From contig NZ_JOJE01000015.1 in NCBI RefSeq assembly GCF_000720255.1, positions 124,001-188,000 of the forward strand: DNA of 64,000 bases. The letters run 5' to 3'. The notes beneath the pieces were generated by a model. The model made no database searches and was not told the origin of the DNA. It saw only the letters and a list, made by a program, of their open reading frames with translations. The translations under genes and the position numbers were made by a program. The stretch comes from Streptomyces griseus subsp. griseus (GTDB lineage: Bacteria; Actinomycetota; Actinomycetes; Streptomycetales; Streptomycetaceae). Positions 36,519-44,910 of the stretch are shown piece by piece (position 1 is the stretch's first letter; each line of letters begins with the position of its first letter).

Positions 36519-37034
36519 ATGCGCAGAGGACTCGTACACGTACTGGCTTGGACGCTCGCCACGGGCGCGGCAGCCACGCTGTCGTGGTGGGGCGTGCACA
36601 CGGTGCTGGCCGGCACGGCCTACGACCCGCCCCGCGCCCTGCCCGTCACGGCGGCCGACGCGACCACGCAGGAGTCGAAGGCACTGGCGTCGGCCACCCC
36701 CGACCGGCCGTCCCCGTCGAGGAGTCCCTCGGCGAGCCCGAGCCGCCCGTCCGCCAGGCCGAAGCCCTCCCGGCCCCCGGCCCGGACCCCCGAGGCGTCC
36801 CCCAGCCCCTCCGGCCAGGTGAAGAGCTACGACACCGACGGCGGGCGCGTGGTCTTCTCCCTCGGCACGGCCTCCGCGATGCTCGTGTCGGCCACGCCGG
36901 GCACGGGCTGGTCCATGCAGGTGTGGAAGACGGAGACGTGGATCCGGGTCGAGTTCAGCTCCGGCGCGGACCGGGTGTCGGTGTTCTGCACCTGGCACGA
37001 CGGGCCGCCGCGGGTGGAGATCGGGAACTACTGA
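36519..37034 (+). CDS. Membrane-anchored extracytoplasmic protein with Pro/Ser linker
   Basis: A 171-residue protein. An N-terminal hydrophobic helix (residues about 5-30) serves as anchor or signal. A long low-complexity Pro/Ser/Arg linker follows (residues about 60-100, rich in SPS and RPS). A small C-terminal domain comes last (GGRVVFSLG…WSMQVWKTETWIRVEF…VFCTWHD). This plan is common in actinobacterial proteins that place a small domain outside the wall. It is divergent from the two-component pair, which may control it. The stop codon falls in the first unit of an 18-bp tandem repeat. Confidence 0.75.
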   Translation: MRRGLVHVLAWTLATGAAATLSWWGVHTVLAGTAYDPPRALPVTAADATTQESKALASATPDRPSPSRSPSASPSRPSARPKPSRPPARTPEASPSPSGQVKSYDTDGGRVVFSLGTASAMLVSATPGTGWSMQVWKTETWIRVEFSSGADRVSVFCTWHDGPPRVEIGNY

Positions 37035-37102
37035 GCCGGCGCCAACCAGCGAGCCGGCGGGGACCAGCGCGCCGGCGGGGACCAGCGCGCCGGCGGCAAC
37101 CA
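37031..37102. repeat. Tandem repeat, four 18-bp units
   Basis: The units start at 37031, 37049, 37067 and 37085, with consensus GCGMGCCGGCGGGGACCA. The inner units differ by one to three bases and the first is more diverged. It spans the stop of the upstream gene and ends six bases before the stop of the convergent methyltransferase gene. Confidence 0.9.
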
Positions 37103-37107
37103 GCGAT

Positions 37108-37977
37108 TCAGCGGAACACCGAGGGCGGTGGCGCCGGGGAGGCGACCGCCGCCGCGTCCGTCACCGGTACCGCTCCTCCGGTGAAGTCGGTGAGTGGCTT
37201 GCCGTGCTCGACCCGGGCGGGGTGCGGGTCGGAGGCGGCCCGGCGGGTCAGCTCGGCCACCGGCAGGGGGCGGTCGGAGGCGACGAGGACCGCGTTGCCG
37301 AAGCGTTTGCCGCGCAGGACGGCGGGGTCGGCGATCAGCGCCAGTTCCGGGAAGCGGGCGGCGGCGGTGGCGATCTGGCCGCGCAAGTGGGTGAGCGGCG
37401 GACCGTCGGCGAGGTTCGCGGCGTACAGGCCGCCGGCGGCGAGGACCCTGCGGACGTCGTCCAGGAATTCGGTCGAGGTCAGGTGGGCCGGTGTGCGGGC
37501 TCCGCTGAACACATCGGCGATGACGAGGTCGGCCCAGCCGTCCGGCACCTTGCCGAGCCCCTCCCGGGCGTCCACCGATCGCACCCGGATCCTGGCGTTC
37601 GCATCCAACGGCAACTCGCGGCGGACCAGTTGGACCAGGGCGGCGTCCCGTTCGACGACCTGCTGGGTGGAGCGGGGGCGGGTGGCGGCGAGGTAGCGGG
37701 CGAGCGTGAAGGCGCCGCCGCCGAGGTGGACGGCGCGCAGGGGCTTGCCGGGCGGCCCGGTGAGGTCGATGACGTGTCCGAGGCGGCGCTGGTACTCGAA
37801 CGAGAGGAACGCCGGGTCGTCGAGGTCCACGTGCGACTGCGGGGCACCGTCGATCAGGAGCGTCCAGGCCCGTGCCCGGTCCCGGTCGGGTATCAGTTGA
37901 GCCAGCCCACCGTCGACGGTCTCGACGACGGCATCGACGGCGTCCTGCCCGCGCCGGCCCTTCCTGGACTTTCCCAT
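37108..37977 (-). CDS. Spermidine-synthase-like SAM-dependent methyltransferase
   Basis: A 289-residue Rossmann-fold protein of the spermidine synthase/methyltransferase group. The SAM-binding motif I is AVHLGGGAFTLARYL near residue 85. VVERDAALVQL is motif post-I, and WADLVIADVFSGARTP is motif II. The key residues of true polyamine synthases are not obvious, so it is more likely an aminopropyltransferase-like protein of unknown substrate. The basic start (MGKSRKGRRGQ) is typical of these actinobacterial proteins. The upstream DNA is a 32-bp tandem repeat. Confidence 0.82.
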   Translation of the reverse strand: MGKSRKGRRGQDAVDAVVETVDGGLAQLIPDRDRARAWTLLIDGAPQSHVDLDDPAFLSFEYQRRLGHVIDLTGPPGKPLRAVHLGGGAFTLARYLAATRPRSTQQVVERDAALVQLVRRELPLDANARIRVRSVDAREGLGKVPDGWADLVIADVFSGARTPAHLTSTEFLDDVRRVLAAGGLYAANLADGPPLTHLRGQIATAAARFPELALIADPAVLRGKRFGNAVLVASDRPLPVAELTRRAASDPHPARVEHGKPLTDFTGGAVPVTDAAAVASPAPPPSVFR

Positions 37978-38009
37978 TGCCCTATTTTCGCAGCCGGGCG
38001 ACGGTCATG

Positions 38010-38165
38010 CGCCCGCGGGCCGGGGCAGTCACGGCTCACGCGCCCGCGGGCCGGAGCGATCGCGGGCTCCCGCCCCCGCGGGCCGAGGCGGCCGCGGACT
38101 CCCGCCCCCGCGGGCCGAGGCGGCCGCGGACTCACGCCCCCGCGGGTCGGGGCAGTCGCGGTACG
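38010..38165. repeat. Tandem repeat, five 31-32-bp units
   Basis: The units begin at 38010, 38041, 38073, 38105 and 38137, each starting C(G/C)CCCGCGGG followed by a GGCS-rich half. Units 3 and 4 are nearly identical and the outer ones more diverged. The array fills the gap between the methyltransferase gene start and the next minus-strand gene. Confidence 0.9.
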
Positions 38166-38172
38166 GAGACAT

Positions 38173-38598
38173 TCATCTTCGGCTGTCAGCGGCCTCGATC
38201 AGCCGTGCCGCCTCGCCGAGCGCCGCCCGCAGCACCGCGGGGTCCGTCGCCGGGTCCGCCTCCTCCGGGGGCAGCAGCCAGTCCGATCCGTCCACCGGCG
38301 GCTCGGGGTTCAGCCGCAGCCCGCGTCCATCGGTCTCCGTACAGGTGCTGCCCGGCACGTCCCAGGCGGCGGCGGTCCCCGGCGGCACCACGAAGCCGAG
38401 TGTGCCGCAGCCGTCGTCGTGCAGGATGGGCCCGACCGCGTCCCCGGCGCACCGCCGCAGGATGTCGACGGCCTCCAACCCCTGTCGCGCCGGAACGGTG
38501 ACCACCTCGCAGCCCGCCCGGGGCGGCGCACCGCGCTCCGCGGTCGCGCCCCCCGTCGCCGTCGGCGTACGAGGATCGATGCTCTGGCTGGCCTTCAT
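38173..38598 (-). CDS. Conserved hypothetical protein, short actinobacterial family
   Basis: A 141-residue cytoplasmic protein starting MKASQSID, chosen because GGAGG lies five bases before this ATG; the frame runs 15 codons further upstream. The core reads GLEAVDILRR, GPILHDDG and LGFVVPPGTA, and the C-terminus is an acidic helix. The order of these blocks is like that in the protein at 47081 (GAVFDVV, GPVAEYRG, LLFAAPGTA), so the two may share a fold. No enzymatic function is evident. It is divergent from the TPR regulator gene. Confidence 0.68.
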   Translation of the reverse strand: MKASQSIDPRTPTATGGATAERGAPPRAGCEVVTVPARQGLEAVDILRRCAGDAVGPILHDDGCGTLGFVVPPGTAAAWDVPGSTCTETDGRGLRLNPEPPVDGSDWLLPPEEADPATDPAVLRAALGEAARLIEAADSRR

Positions 38599-38852
38599 CC
38601 CGACCTCCACCACGGAACCCCTCTTGCAGTCCACGGGGTTCAACGCGGCACGGCGTCAACGGCTACGGCGGAAGTCCGCCGCAAGGATGGCAGTTCATGG
38701 CAGATCGCGCATGAGATATCCGGTTTGTAGCCAAACGCAGCGTGGCGGGACGGCCACAGCAGGTACGTTCTTGCCCGCCGGAAACAGGGTGTCACATGGA
38801 TAACTCACCCGAACCCGGCATGGTTCGACGGTTCGCACGAGAGGACCCGGCC

Positions 38853-40295
38853 ATGGCGTCGTCAACGGTGAGCTCATCACAGCCCAGTCGGCCACCGCGA
38901 CCCAATCTCGCCTTCCGGCAGGCGCGCGGCCAGCGCTCACCCGCCGAGTTCGCCGCCCTCGTGCGGCGGGCGGCGCACGAGATCGGGGAGCAGGTCAGCT
39001 GTGACGCGCGCTACATCGGCCGGGTGGAAGCGGGTGAGATCCGCTGCCCCAACTACGCGTACGAGCGGGTGTTTCTGCATATGTTCCCCGGTCGCACGCT
39101 CACCGACCTCGGCTTCGCGCCTCGCTCGTCCGTACGTGGACGAGGAGCGCGCGCCGCCGAGGGCGCGCCCCTCGCGCAGGCCACGAGCCCTGCGTACGCC
39201 TCTGGTGAGACGCGAGGGGCGCACGAGCCGTATGACACGCAGGACCCGTACGACAGGTACGACAACCACGAGGAGAGCGACGTGCTGCGTCGCGCATTCA
39301 TGAAAGGCGGGGGCGCCACGGTGGCCGCCGCCTCACTGGGCCCCTTCGGGCTCGCCCTCGACGCCTCGGCCGCACAGCGGCCCGCCCGCCGCGTCGGCGC
39401 GGGTGAGGCGAGCGCCCTGGAAGAAGCGGTCCGCAGGATCCGACTGCTCGACGACCGGCACGGGGCCGACGGTCTCTACCGGCGCGCGGCGGCCCCGCTG
39501 CGCGCCGCGTACGCGCTGCTGGACGCCCAGGCGACCCGGCAGGCGACCGCCGACCGGCTGCACTCGGGTGCCGGTGAACTCGCCATCTCCGTGGGCTGGC
39601 TGGCGCACGACTCAGGGCGCTTCGACGACGCCCGCTCGCACTACGCGGAGGCGCTCGCCACCGCGCGCGTGAACGGGGACGCCGGCCTGGAGGCGCACGC
39701 CTTCTGCAACACCGCCTTCCTCGCGCGCGACGCCGGCCGGCCCCGCGAGGCGTTCCGGGCGGCCCAGGCCGCACAGCGCGTCGCGCGCCCGCTGGGCTCC
39801 GCCCGGCTGATGTCCCTGCTCGCGCTGCGCGAGGCGGGCGGCTGGGCCGGGCTCGCCGACCGCGCGGGCTGCGAACAGGCCCTCGTCCGAGCGCAGGCCC
39901 TCTTCGACCGGGGCCCCTGCGACGCCGACCCCGAGTGGATGAGCTTCTACGGCGAGGCCGAGCTGGAGGGGCTGGAGGCACAGTGCTGGTCCGCGCTGGG
40001 CGACTGGACCCGGGCGGCCCGGCACGCGCGGCGGGCGGCGGAGCTGCAGGACCCCCACTTCACGCGGAACATCGCGCTGTACACGGCGGAACTGGCGGAC
40101 GACCTGGCCCGGGGAGGCCGCCCCGACGAGGCGGCCATCGCGGGGATGCGCGTGCTGGACCTCCTGGCGGAGGTGCAGTCCTCCCGCATCCAGACGATGC
40201 TGTCGGGCACCGCGCGCGTGCTGTTGCCGCACCGCAGGGCGTCGGGCGTGTCGGGCTTCCTGGAGCGACACGCGTCGCTCCCGTGCATGGCGTGA
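38853..40295 (+). CDS. HTH/TPR regulatory protein with internal twin-arginine-like segment
   Basis: A 480-residue protein. The N-terminal XRE-like HTH (residues about 25-90) contains EFAALVRRAAHEIGEQV and YIGRVEAGEIRCPNY. A polar linker rich in DPYDRYD follows, then RRAFMKGGGATVAAASLG near residue 150, which looks like an internal twin-arginine signal. The rest is TPR-like helical repeats (FDDARSHYAEALATARVNG and others). Streptomycetes have several such proteins, some affecting antibiotic production. The ATG at 38853 is favoured by GAGAGG eight bases before it; 38796 and 38820 are alternatives. The 3' end enters a 28-bp tandem repeat. Confidence 0.8.
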   Translation: MASSTVSSSQPSRPPRPNLAFRQARGQRSPAEFAALVRRAAHEIGEQVSCDARYIGRVEAGEIRCPNYAYERVFLHMFPGRTLTDLGFAPRSSVRGRGARAAEGAPLAQATSPAYASGETRGAHEPYDTQDPYDRYDNHEESDVLRRAFMKGGGATVAAASLGPFGLALDASAAQRPARRVGAGEASALEEAVRRIRLLDDRHGADGLYRRAAAPLRAAYALLDAQATRQATADRLHSGAGELAISVGWLAHDSGRFDDARSHYAEALATARVNGDAGLEAHAFCNTAFLARDAGRPREAFRAAQAAQRVARPLGSARLMSLLALREAGGWAGLADRAGCEQALVRAQALFDRGPCDADPEWMSFYGEAELEGLEAQCWSALGDWTRAARHARRAAELQDPHFTRNIALYTAELADDLARGGRPDEAAIAGMRVLDLLAEVQSSRIQTMLSGTARVLLPHRRASGVSGFLERHASLPCMA

Positions 40296-40355
40296 CCGGG
40301 TGTCGCTCCCGCGCATGGCGTGACCGGGTGTCGCTCCCGCGCGGGCGTGACCGCG
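40273..40355. repeat. Tandem repeat, three 27-28-bp units
   Basis: The units start at 40273, 40301 and 40329, with consensus TGTCGCTCCCGCGCATGGCG followed by TGACCGGG. The first unit encodes the last residues and the stop of the TPR regulator, so the array grew from the 3' end of that gene. Confidence 0.9.
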
Positions 40356-40379
40356 TCGGCCCCGGCCGCGCCCCGTCGG

Positions 40380-40973
40380 CTAGACCAGGTGCCCCAGATC
40401 GTTCCAGCTCTCGATCGCGGGCTCCCCGTAGGCCCACCCCAGGACGGACAGCGACGTCGGGTTCAGCCGGATCCGCGCCGCGAATTCCAACGGCAGTCCC
40501 AGCCACCGCGCACCGATCGACCGAAGGATGTGGCCGTGGGCGAAGACCAGTACATCGCGTTCCCGCGCCCGCGCCCACGCGACGACCTCGTCGGCCCGCG
40601 CGGACACCTCGTCCAGCGTCTCCCCCTCGGGAACCCCGTCCCGCCAGATCAGCCAGCCCGGCCGGAGGGCCTGTATCTCCGCCGGGGTCATGCCCTCGTA
40701 CGCCCCGTAGTCCCACTCCATGAGCGTGTCCCAGGTGGTCGCGCGCTCACCGAACCCCGCGAGTTCGCATGTCTCACGCGCGCGTGACAGGGGACTGGTG
40801 CGTATCTCGACGCCGGACAGGTTGTCGAACGGCGCCCTGTGCAGTCGCTCACCGAGCAGCTTGGCACCGCGGCGCCCCTCTTCCAGGAGAGGCACGTCGG
40901 TCCTGCCGGTGTGCTTGCCCAACAGCGACCACTCCGTCTGTCCGTGCCGGGCCAGCAGGATGCGCGGTGCCAT
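40380..40973 (-). CDS. Histidine phosphatase family protein
   Basis: A 197-residue phosphoglycerate-mutase-like phosphatase. LARHGQTEW holds the catalytic RHG histidine, [12 protein letters not shown] the second Arg, [12 protein letters not shown] the acidic catalytic residue, and [10 protein letters not shown] the second His. It is probably a cytoplasmic phosphomonoesterase; substrates range from sugar phosphates to nucleotides and cannot be fixed here. It is convergent with the TPR regulator across the tandem repeat. Confidence 0.92.
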   Translation of the reverse strand: MAPRILLARHGQTEWSLLGKHTGRTDVPLLEEGRRGAKLLGERLHRAPFDNLSGVEIRTSPLSRARETCELAGFGERATTWDTLMEWDYGAYEGMTPAEIQALRPGWLIWRDGVPEGETLDEVSARADEVVAWARARERDVLVFAHGHILRSIGARWLGLPLEFAARIRLNPTSLSVLGWAYGEPAIESWNDLGHLV

Positions 40974-41163
40974 GGAGGACCCCTCCGAAAGTGAACGTCA
41001 GACGGAACCTCTCCATCATCGCGCACACCTCCCGGTGGCAACCCGGTGGGCGATCTCAGCGTCTATCAGGGCCGGGGCGCCCGGCGAGGGCGCCCGCATA
41101 CGCCGTAAAGTGGCACAGCCGGACCGCCGGGCGCCGCGCAAGACCGAAGGGGGAGGCGATCGG

Positions 41164-42216
41164 ATGCCGCAGACCGAGACACCGGACATCGAGGCAGCCT
41201 CGCGTGCCCGCCTGCGCTGGTGGACCGAACTGCCACTGATCCTGCTGGTGTACGCCTGCTACTCGGCCGGCCGGCTCCTCGCGCGCGGCGACGTCTCCTC
41301 GGCCGTCGACCACGGTCTGACGATCCTGCGCGTCGAGAAGTTCCTGCACATCAACGCCGAGCATCCGCTGAACCGTCTCTTCACCCGCGAGGCATGGCTC
41401 GGGATACCCGCCGACTTCTGGTACGCGTCGCTGCACTACCTGGTCACTCCGGCGATCCTGATATGGCTGTTCCGCTCCCGCTCCGCGCACTACCGCGCGG
41501 CCCGCACCTGGCTGATGACCTCCACGTTCATCGGCCTCATAGGTTTCACCCTGCTCCCGACCTGCCCGCCCCGCCTGCTGTCGGCCGGTCACGGGTTCGT
41601 TGACACGATGGCCCAGTACAGCTCGTACGGCTGGTGGGGCGGCGAGGCGAGCGCGCCGCGCGGGATGGGCGGCATGACGAACCAGTACGCGGCGATGCCG
41701 AGCCTGCACGTGGGCTGGGCGCTGTGGTGCGGGGTGATGCTGTGGCGGCACGGCCGGACGCCGGCCGCGAAGGCCGCGGGCGTGATCTACCCGCTGGTGA
41801 CCACGATCGTCGTGATGGGCACCGCCAACCACTACTTCCTCGACGCGGTCGCGGGTGCGGCCGTGATGGGCGTCGGGTTCCTGCTGGCGCCCCTGGTGAA
41901 CCGCGCCGCGGACCACGCGAAGGCCGCGTTCGCGGACCGCTCCGGGTCCGTCCCGTCGATCTCCGGGGTCGCCCCCGTATCCGAGGTCTCCGCGGTGTCC
42001 GAGGCCTCCGCGGTATCCAGGGTCTCGGGCACCTCTGGCGGCTCCTCCCCCTCCGCCGCCCCCGGCGACGCACGTGCCCCGATTGTCAGTGGCGGATGCC
42101 AGACTTCCACGGGTGAGCGAATTCCACGGCAGCGCGATGCGCGGTTCGGGTCAGGAGCCGAGCCGAGTGCCTCCCCCACGGACGCGGGGGACGGCGCTCC
42201 GGCACCGGCTCGCTGA
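41164..42216 (+). CDS. PAP2-superfamily membrane phosphatase
   Basis: A 350-residue membrane protein with six hydrophobic helices. The phosphatase motifs are AMPSLHVGWALW (domain 2) and ANHYFLDAVAG (domain 3), with the two catalytic His. It resembles the inositolphosphotransferase (AUR1-like)/lipid phosphatase branch that remodels inositol or polyprenyl lipids. The last 90 residues are low-complexity Ser/Val/Ala repeats (SEVSAVSEASAVS), with no membrane role apparent. The ATG at 41164 follows GGGGGAGG. The tail overlaps the next gene by 104 bases. Confidence 0.85.
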   Translation: MPQTETPDIEAASRARLRWWTELPLILLVYACYSAGRLLARGDVSSAVDHGLTILRVEKFLHINAEHPLNRLFTREAWLGIPADFWYASLHYLVTPAILIWLFRSRSAHYRAARTWLMTSTFIGLIGFTLLPTCPPRLLSAGHGFVDTMAQYSSYGWWGGEASAPRGMGGMTNQYAAMPSLHVGWALWCGVMLWRHGRTPAAKAAGVIYPLVTTIVVMGTANHYFLDAVAGAAVMGVGFLLAPLVNRAADHAKAAFADRSGSVPSISGVAPVSEVSAVSEASAVSRVSGTSGGSSPSAAPGDARAPIVSGGCQTSTGERIPRQRDARFGSGAEPSASPTDAGDGAPAPAR

Positions 42217-43324
42217 GCTGCGCGGTCCCGACGTACCGGCCAAGGCGCTGGACGCCCGCGCCCTCGCGGCGCTCGCCGCGAACCCCGGGTGCAGACGGCG
42301 CGCGATCCTGGACGGCGCCGGGGTGAACAAGGCGGCCCTGGCGGACGCGTTGGGTTCGCCGTCGGCGTTCGGTCAGTCGCAGTTCGCCCTCACGCGTGGC
42401 AACGCGTTCGAGGCGAAGGTCAAGGCCGACGGCGGCAAGGAGCTGCTGCGGCTGGTGCACGAGAAGCTAGACCCCAGGGCCGAACCGCCCGCCGACGCGC
42501 GCGTGCCCGACCTGTCCGCGATCGGCCCCGAGGGCCGGACGGCGCGTACGGCGCTGGAGCTGCGGGAGACCGCCACCGCGGCGCGCGGCAACTGGACGCT
42601 CCTCGACCACCCGATGCTGGCGCTCGACGTGGCCGGCTCCCCCGCGTTCCTGGAGCCGGACGCCGTCGTCGTGCACCCGGACGGCAGCTGGACGGTCGTC
42701 GAGATCAAGTCCTTCCCGATGGTGGACGGTTCGGCGGACCCCGCGAAGGTCGGCGCGGCAGCCCGGCAGGCGGCGGTGTACGTGCTGGCGCTGGAGGACG
42801 TCGCCGCCCGCCTGGACCCGCCCCCGCCCGTGCGGCACCGGGTCCTGCTGGTCTGCCCCAAGGACTTCTCCAACCTGCCTACGGCGTCCGCGGTCGACGT
42901 CCGCAAGCAGCGCGCGGTCACCAGCCGTCAACTGGCCCGCCTCACGCGCGTGCAGGACATCGCCGACGCGCTCCCCGAAGGCACGTGCTTCTCCCCCGGC
43001 CTGCCGGCCGAGGAGCTCACGGCCGCCGTCGAGTCGGTCCCGGCGACATACGCGCCCGAGTGCCTGTCCGCGTGCGAGCTGGCCTTCCACTGCCGCGACC
43101 GCTCCCGCGCGGACGGCGCGGTGACCTCCCTGGGCCGCTCGGTCCGCGCCGAACTGGGCGGTCTGACGACCGTCGAGGACGTCCTGGCGGCGGCCCGCGG
43201 GGAGGCCGGTGACCCGGACGACCCGGCGGTCGCGGCACTGCGCCGCGCGGCCGAGTTGCGAGCGGAGGCGCTCGGCGAGCTGCGTGCGGAGACGCTCGGC
43301 GAAGGGGTGGGCGTGTGTCGCTGA
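42113..43324 (+). CDS. RecB/Cas4-like PD-(D/E)XK nuclease with likely Fe-S cluster
   Basis: A 403-residue nuclease. The catalytic core is Asp183 (EPDAVVV), Glu197-x-Lys199 (VVEIKSF) and the RecB motif Gln219-x3-Tyr223 (QAAVY). Four cysteines lie as in Cas4, AddB and Dna2: Cys60 ahead of the core, and Cys317, Cys321 and Cys327 (ECLSACELAFHC) behind it, so a 4Fe-4S cluster is probable. The GTG at 42113 is chosen for its N-terminus; an ATG at 42137 is possible. It heads a three-gene overlapping operon with an unknown protein and an SF1 helicase, a split version of Dna2-type nuclease-helicases such as the TM0106 family. Confidence 0.85.
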   Translation: MSEFHGSAMRGSGQEPSRVPPPRTRGTALRHRLAELRGPDVPAKALDARALAALAANPGCRRRAILDGAGVNKAALADALGSPSAFGQSQFALTRGNAFEAKVKADGGKELLRLVHEKLDPRAEPPADARVPDLSAIGPEGRTARTALELRETATAARGNWTLLDHPMLALDVAGSPAFLEPDAVVVHPDGSWTVVEIKSFPMVDGSADPAKVGAAARQAAVYVLALEDVAARLDPPPPVRHRVLLVCPKDFSNLPTASAVDVRKQRAVTSRQLARLTRVQDIADALPEGTCFSPGLPAEELTAAVESVPATYAPECLSACELAFHCRDRSRADGAVTSLGRSVRAELGGLTTVEDVLAAARGEAGDPDDPAVAALRRAAELRAEALGELRAETLGEGVGVCR

Positions 43325-44910
43325 TCGCCACCCTCGCCCGTCTCGAGGCCGTCAGCACCGGGCGCGCCCAGCCCATCGCCACCGTCCGCCACCGTCACCT
43401 GTCCGACCGGCCGCTGGTGTTCGTGCCGCTCATCACCGCCGGTGAGGCCGGCGCCCCGCTGGGCGCGCTGGTGGGCACCGACCGGGACGCGCCGCGCCTG
43501 CTCGTCGTACCGCAGCCGCGCGACCGCGACCTCAGATTCGCGTTCCTCGCGGAGCTGGCCGACCTGGTCCTGCCGTACATCGACGGCTACGCCGACGTCG
43601 TCGAGGCCGCCGAACGCAACGAGACCGACCCGGAGACCGGCAAACGGGTCAAGGTCGAGGTCGAGCTGTGCGCGGACGCGCCGCAGCTGATCGTTCCGAG
43701 CCGCGCGGGCGTCGACCTCGTACGGCTCCTGGGCCGCTCCATGCGGTTCCGGCGTACGGCGGAGCAGGACCCGGAGACCCCGTACCCCGCCCCGCCGCGC
43801 GTGCCGCTGCTGGGGCGCTGGCTGACCCACTTCGGGGAGCGGGCCCGGGTGCCCGGCTCCTCGCTGCTCCTGGCCATGACCGAGGTGCTGTCCCGCCACT
43901 GGGCGACCGGCCAGTCCACCCTGGAGGACCAGCACCTGGGCGCCCTCCTCGCGTGGATCGATCCTCCCGACGGCGCCACGGGCGCCGAGGCGGCGCTGCG
44001 TGCCGAGGTGGGCCGGGACGACGAGGGACAGCTGCTGTGCCCGCCGGCCGGCCCGGCCACCGACCCGGCGTTCGACAACAAGCTGCTCGCCCCGGCGATC
44101 GAGCGCTACGACCGCGCGCGTACCGCCCTCGCGGCCGCCGAGGACGGGCTGGAGGCGGACGACCGGCTCGGTGCGCTCACCGCCGCCGAACGGGAGATCC
44201 GCGCCCTGGTCGAGAGCCGTACGCGGCCCACGTGGGACGCGGTGTGGCGGGGCCTCGACCTGCTGCGGGCGCTGCCGGAGGGGGCGCACGTCGAGGAGCG
44301 GTGGACGCGCGACCGCTGGTCGTTCACCGGCCACCGCGACCGTGTGGTGGCCGGCGAGCCCCCGCAGCCGCGCCGCGACGACGCGGTCACCGCCGCCAAC
44401 AAGCTCGCGACGCGCGAGCGCGAACAGGCCCGCCTGGAGGCACAGGAAGCCCTCGACGATCCGCTGGTGATGGCGGGGCGGCGGCTGGCCGGGGAGGCGT
44501 TCGCGGGCGAGGTCACGGACGTCGTCATGGCGTACAGCGAGGGCAAGCGGCCCAGCCCTCGCCCGCTGGTCACGGTCCGCACGGACGACCGGCCGCACCT
44601 CGGGGAGCGGGTGAAGGTGTACCGGTCGCTCGCCGGGAAGCCGCAGGCGGCGGAGTTCGTGGGCCTGGAGGGCGACGGTCTGGTGGTGCTGCGGATCGTC
44701 GACAAGATGGGCCGCGGCAAGGAGCCCGAGGCGGGGTCGGTGCCCGAGAAGGGCGACCGGGTCTGCTTCACCGTGTTCGAGCACGAGCAGCGGGGCGGCG
44801 CGAAGCTGCCCGACCCGGAGGAGACACCGTGGACGCACGGCGGCCCGCCGGGTGAGACGGCCGCCGTGCCGGAGGCCGCCGATCCCGTGACCGAGGAGGA
44901 CGTTCTTTGA
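43315..44910 (+). CDS. Unknown protein between the nuclease and helicase genes
   Basis: A 531-residue soluble protein with no motif I can name. The N-terminal 120 residues look alpha/beta (LLVVPQPRDRDLRFAFLAELADLVLPYI). A long charged helical region about residues 260-400 (AANKLATREREQARLEAQEAL) may be a coiled coil. The last 120 residues look beta-rich (GERVKVYRSLAGKPQAAEFVGLEGDG), like an OB or SH3 module. The GTG start overlaps the nuclease gene by ten bases after AAGGGG, and the 3' end overlaps the helicase start. It is probably the third subunit of the nuclease-helicase system, but its own activity is unknown. Confidence 0.8.
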   Translation: MSLIATLARLEAVSTGRAQPIATVRHRHLSDRPLVFVPLITAGEAGAPLGALVGTDRDAPRLLVVPQPRDRDLRFAFLAELADLVLPYIDGYADVVEAAERNETDPETGKRVKVEVELCADAPQLIVPSRAGVDLVRLLGRSMRFRRTAEQDPETPYPAPPRVPLLGRWLTHFGERARVPGSSLLLAMTEVLSRHWATGQSTLEDQHLGALLAWIDPPDGATGAEAALRAEVGRDDEGQLLCPPAGPATDPAFDNKLLAPAIERYDRARTALAAAEDGLEADDRLGALTAAEREIRALVESRTRPTWDAVWRGLDLLRALPEGAHVEERWTRDRWSFTGHRDRVVAGEPPQPRRDDAVTAANKLATREREQARLEAQEALDDPLVMAGRRLAGEAFAGEVTDVVMAYSEGKRPSPRPLVTVRTDDRPHLGERVKVYRSLAGKPQAAEFVGLEGDGLVVLRIVDKMGRGKEPEAGSVPEKGDRVCFTVFEHEQRGGAKLPDPEETPWTHGGPPGETAAVPEAADPVTEEDVL

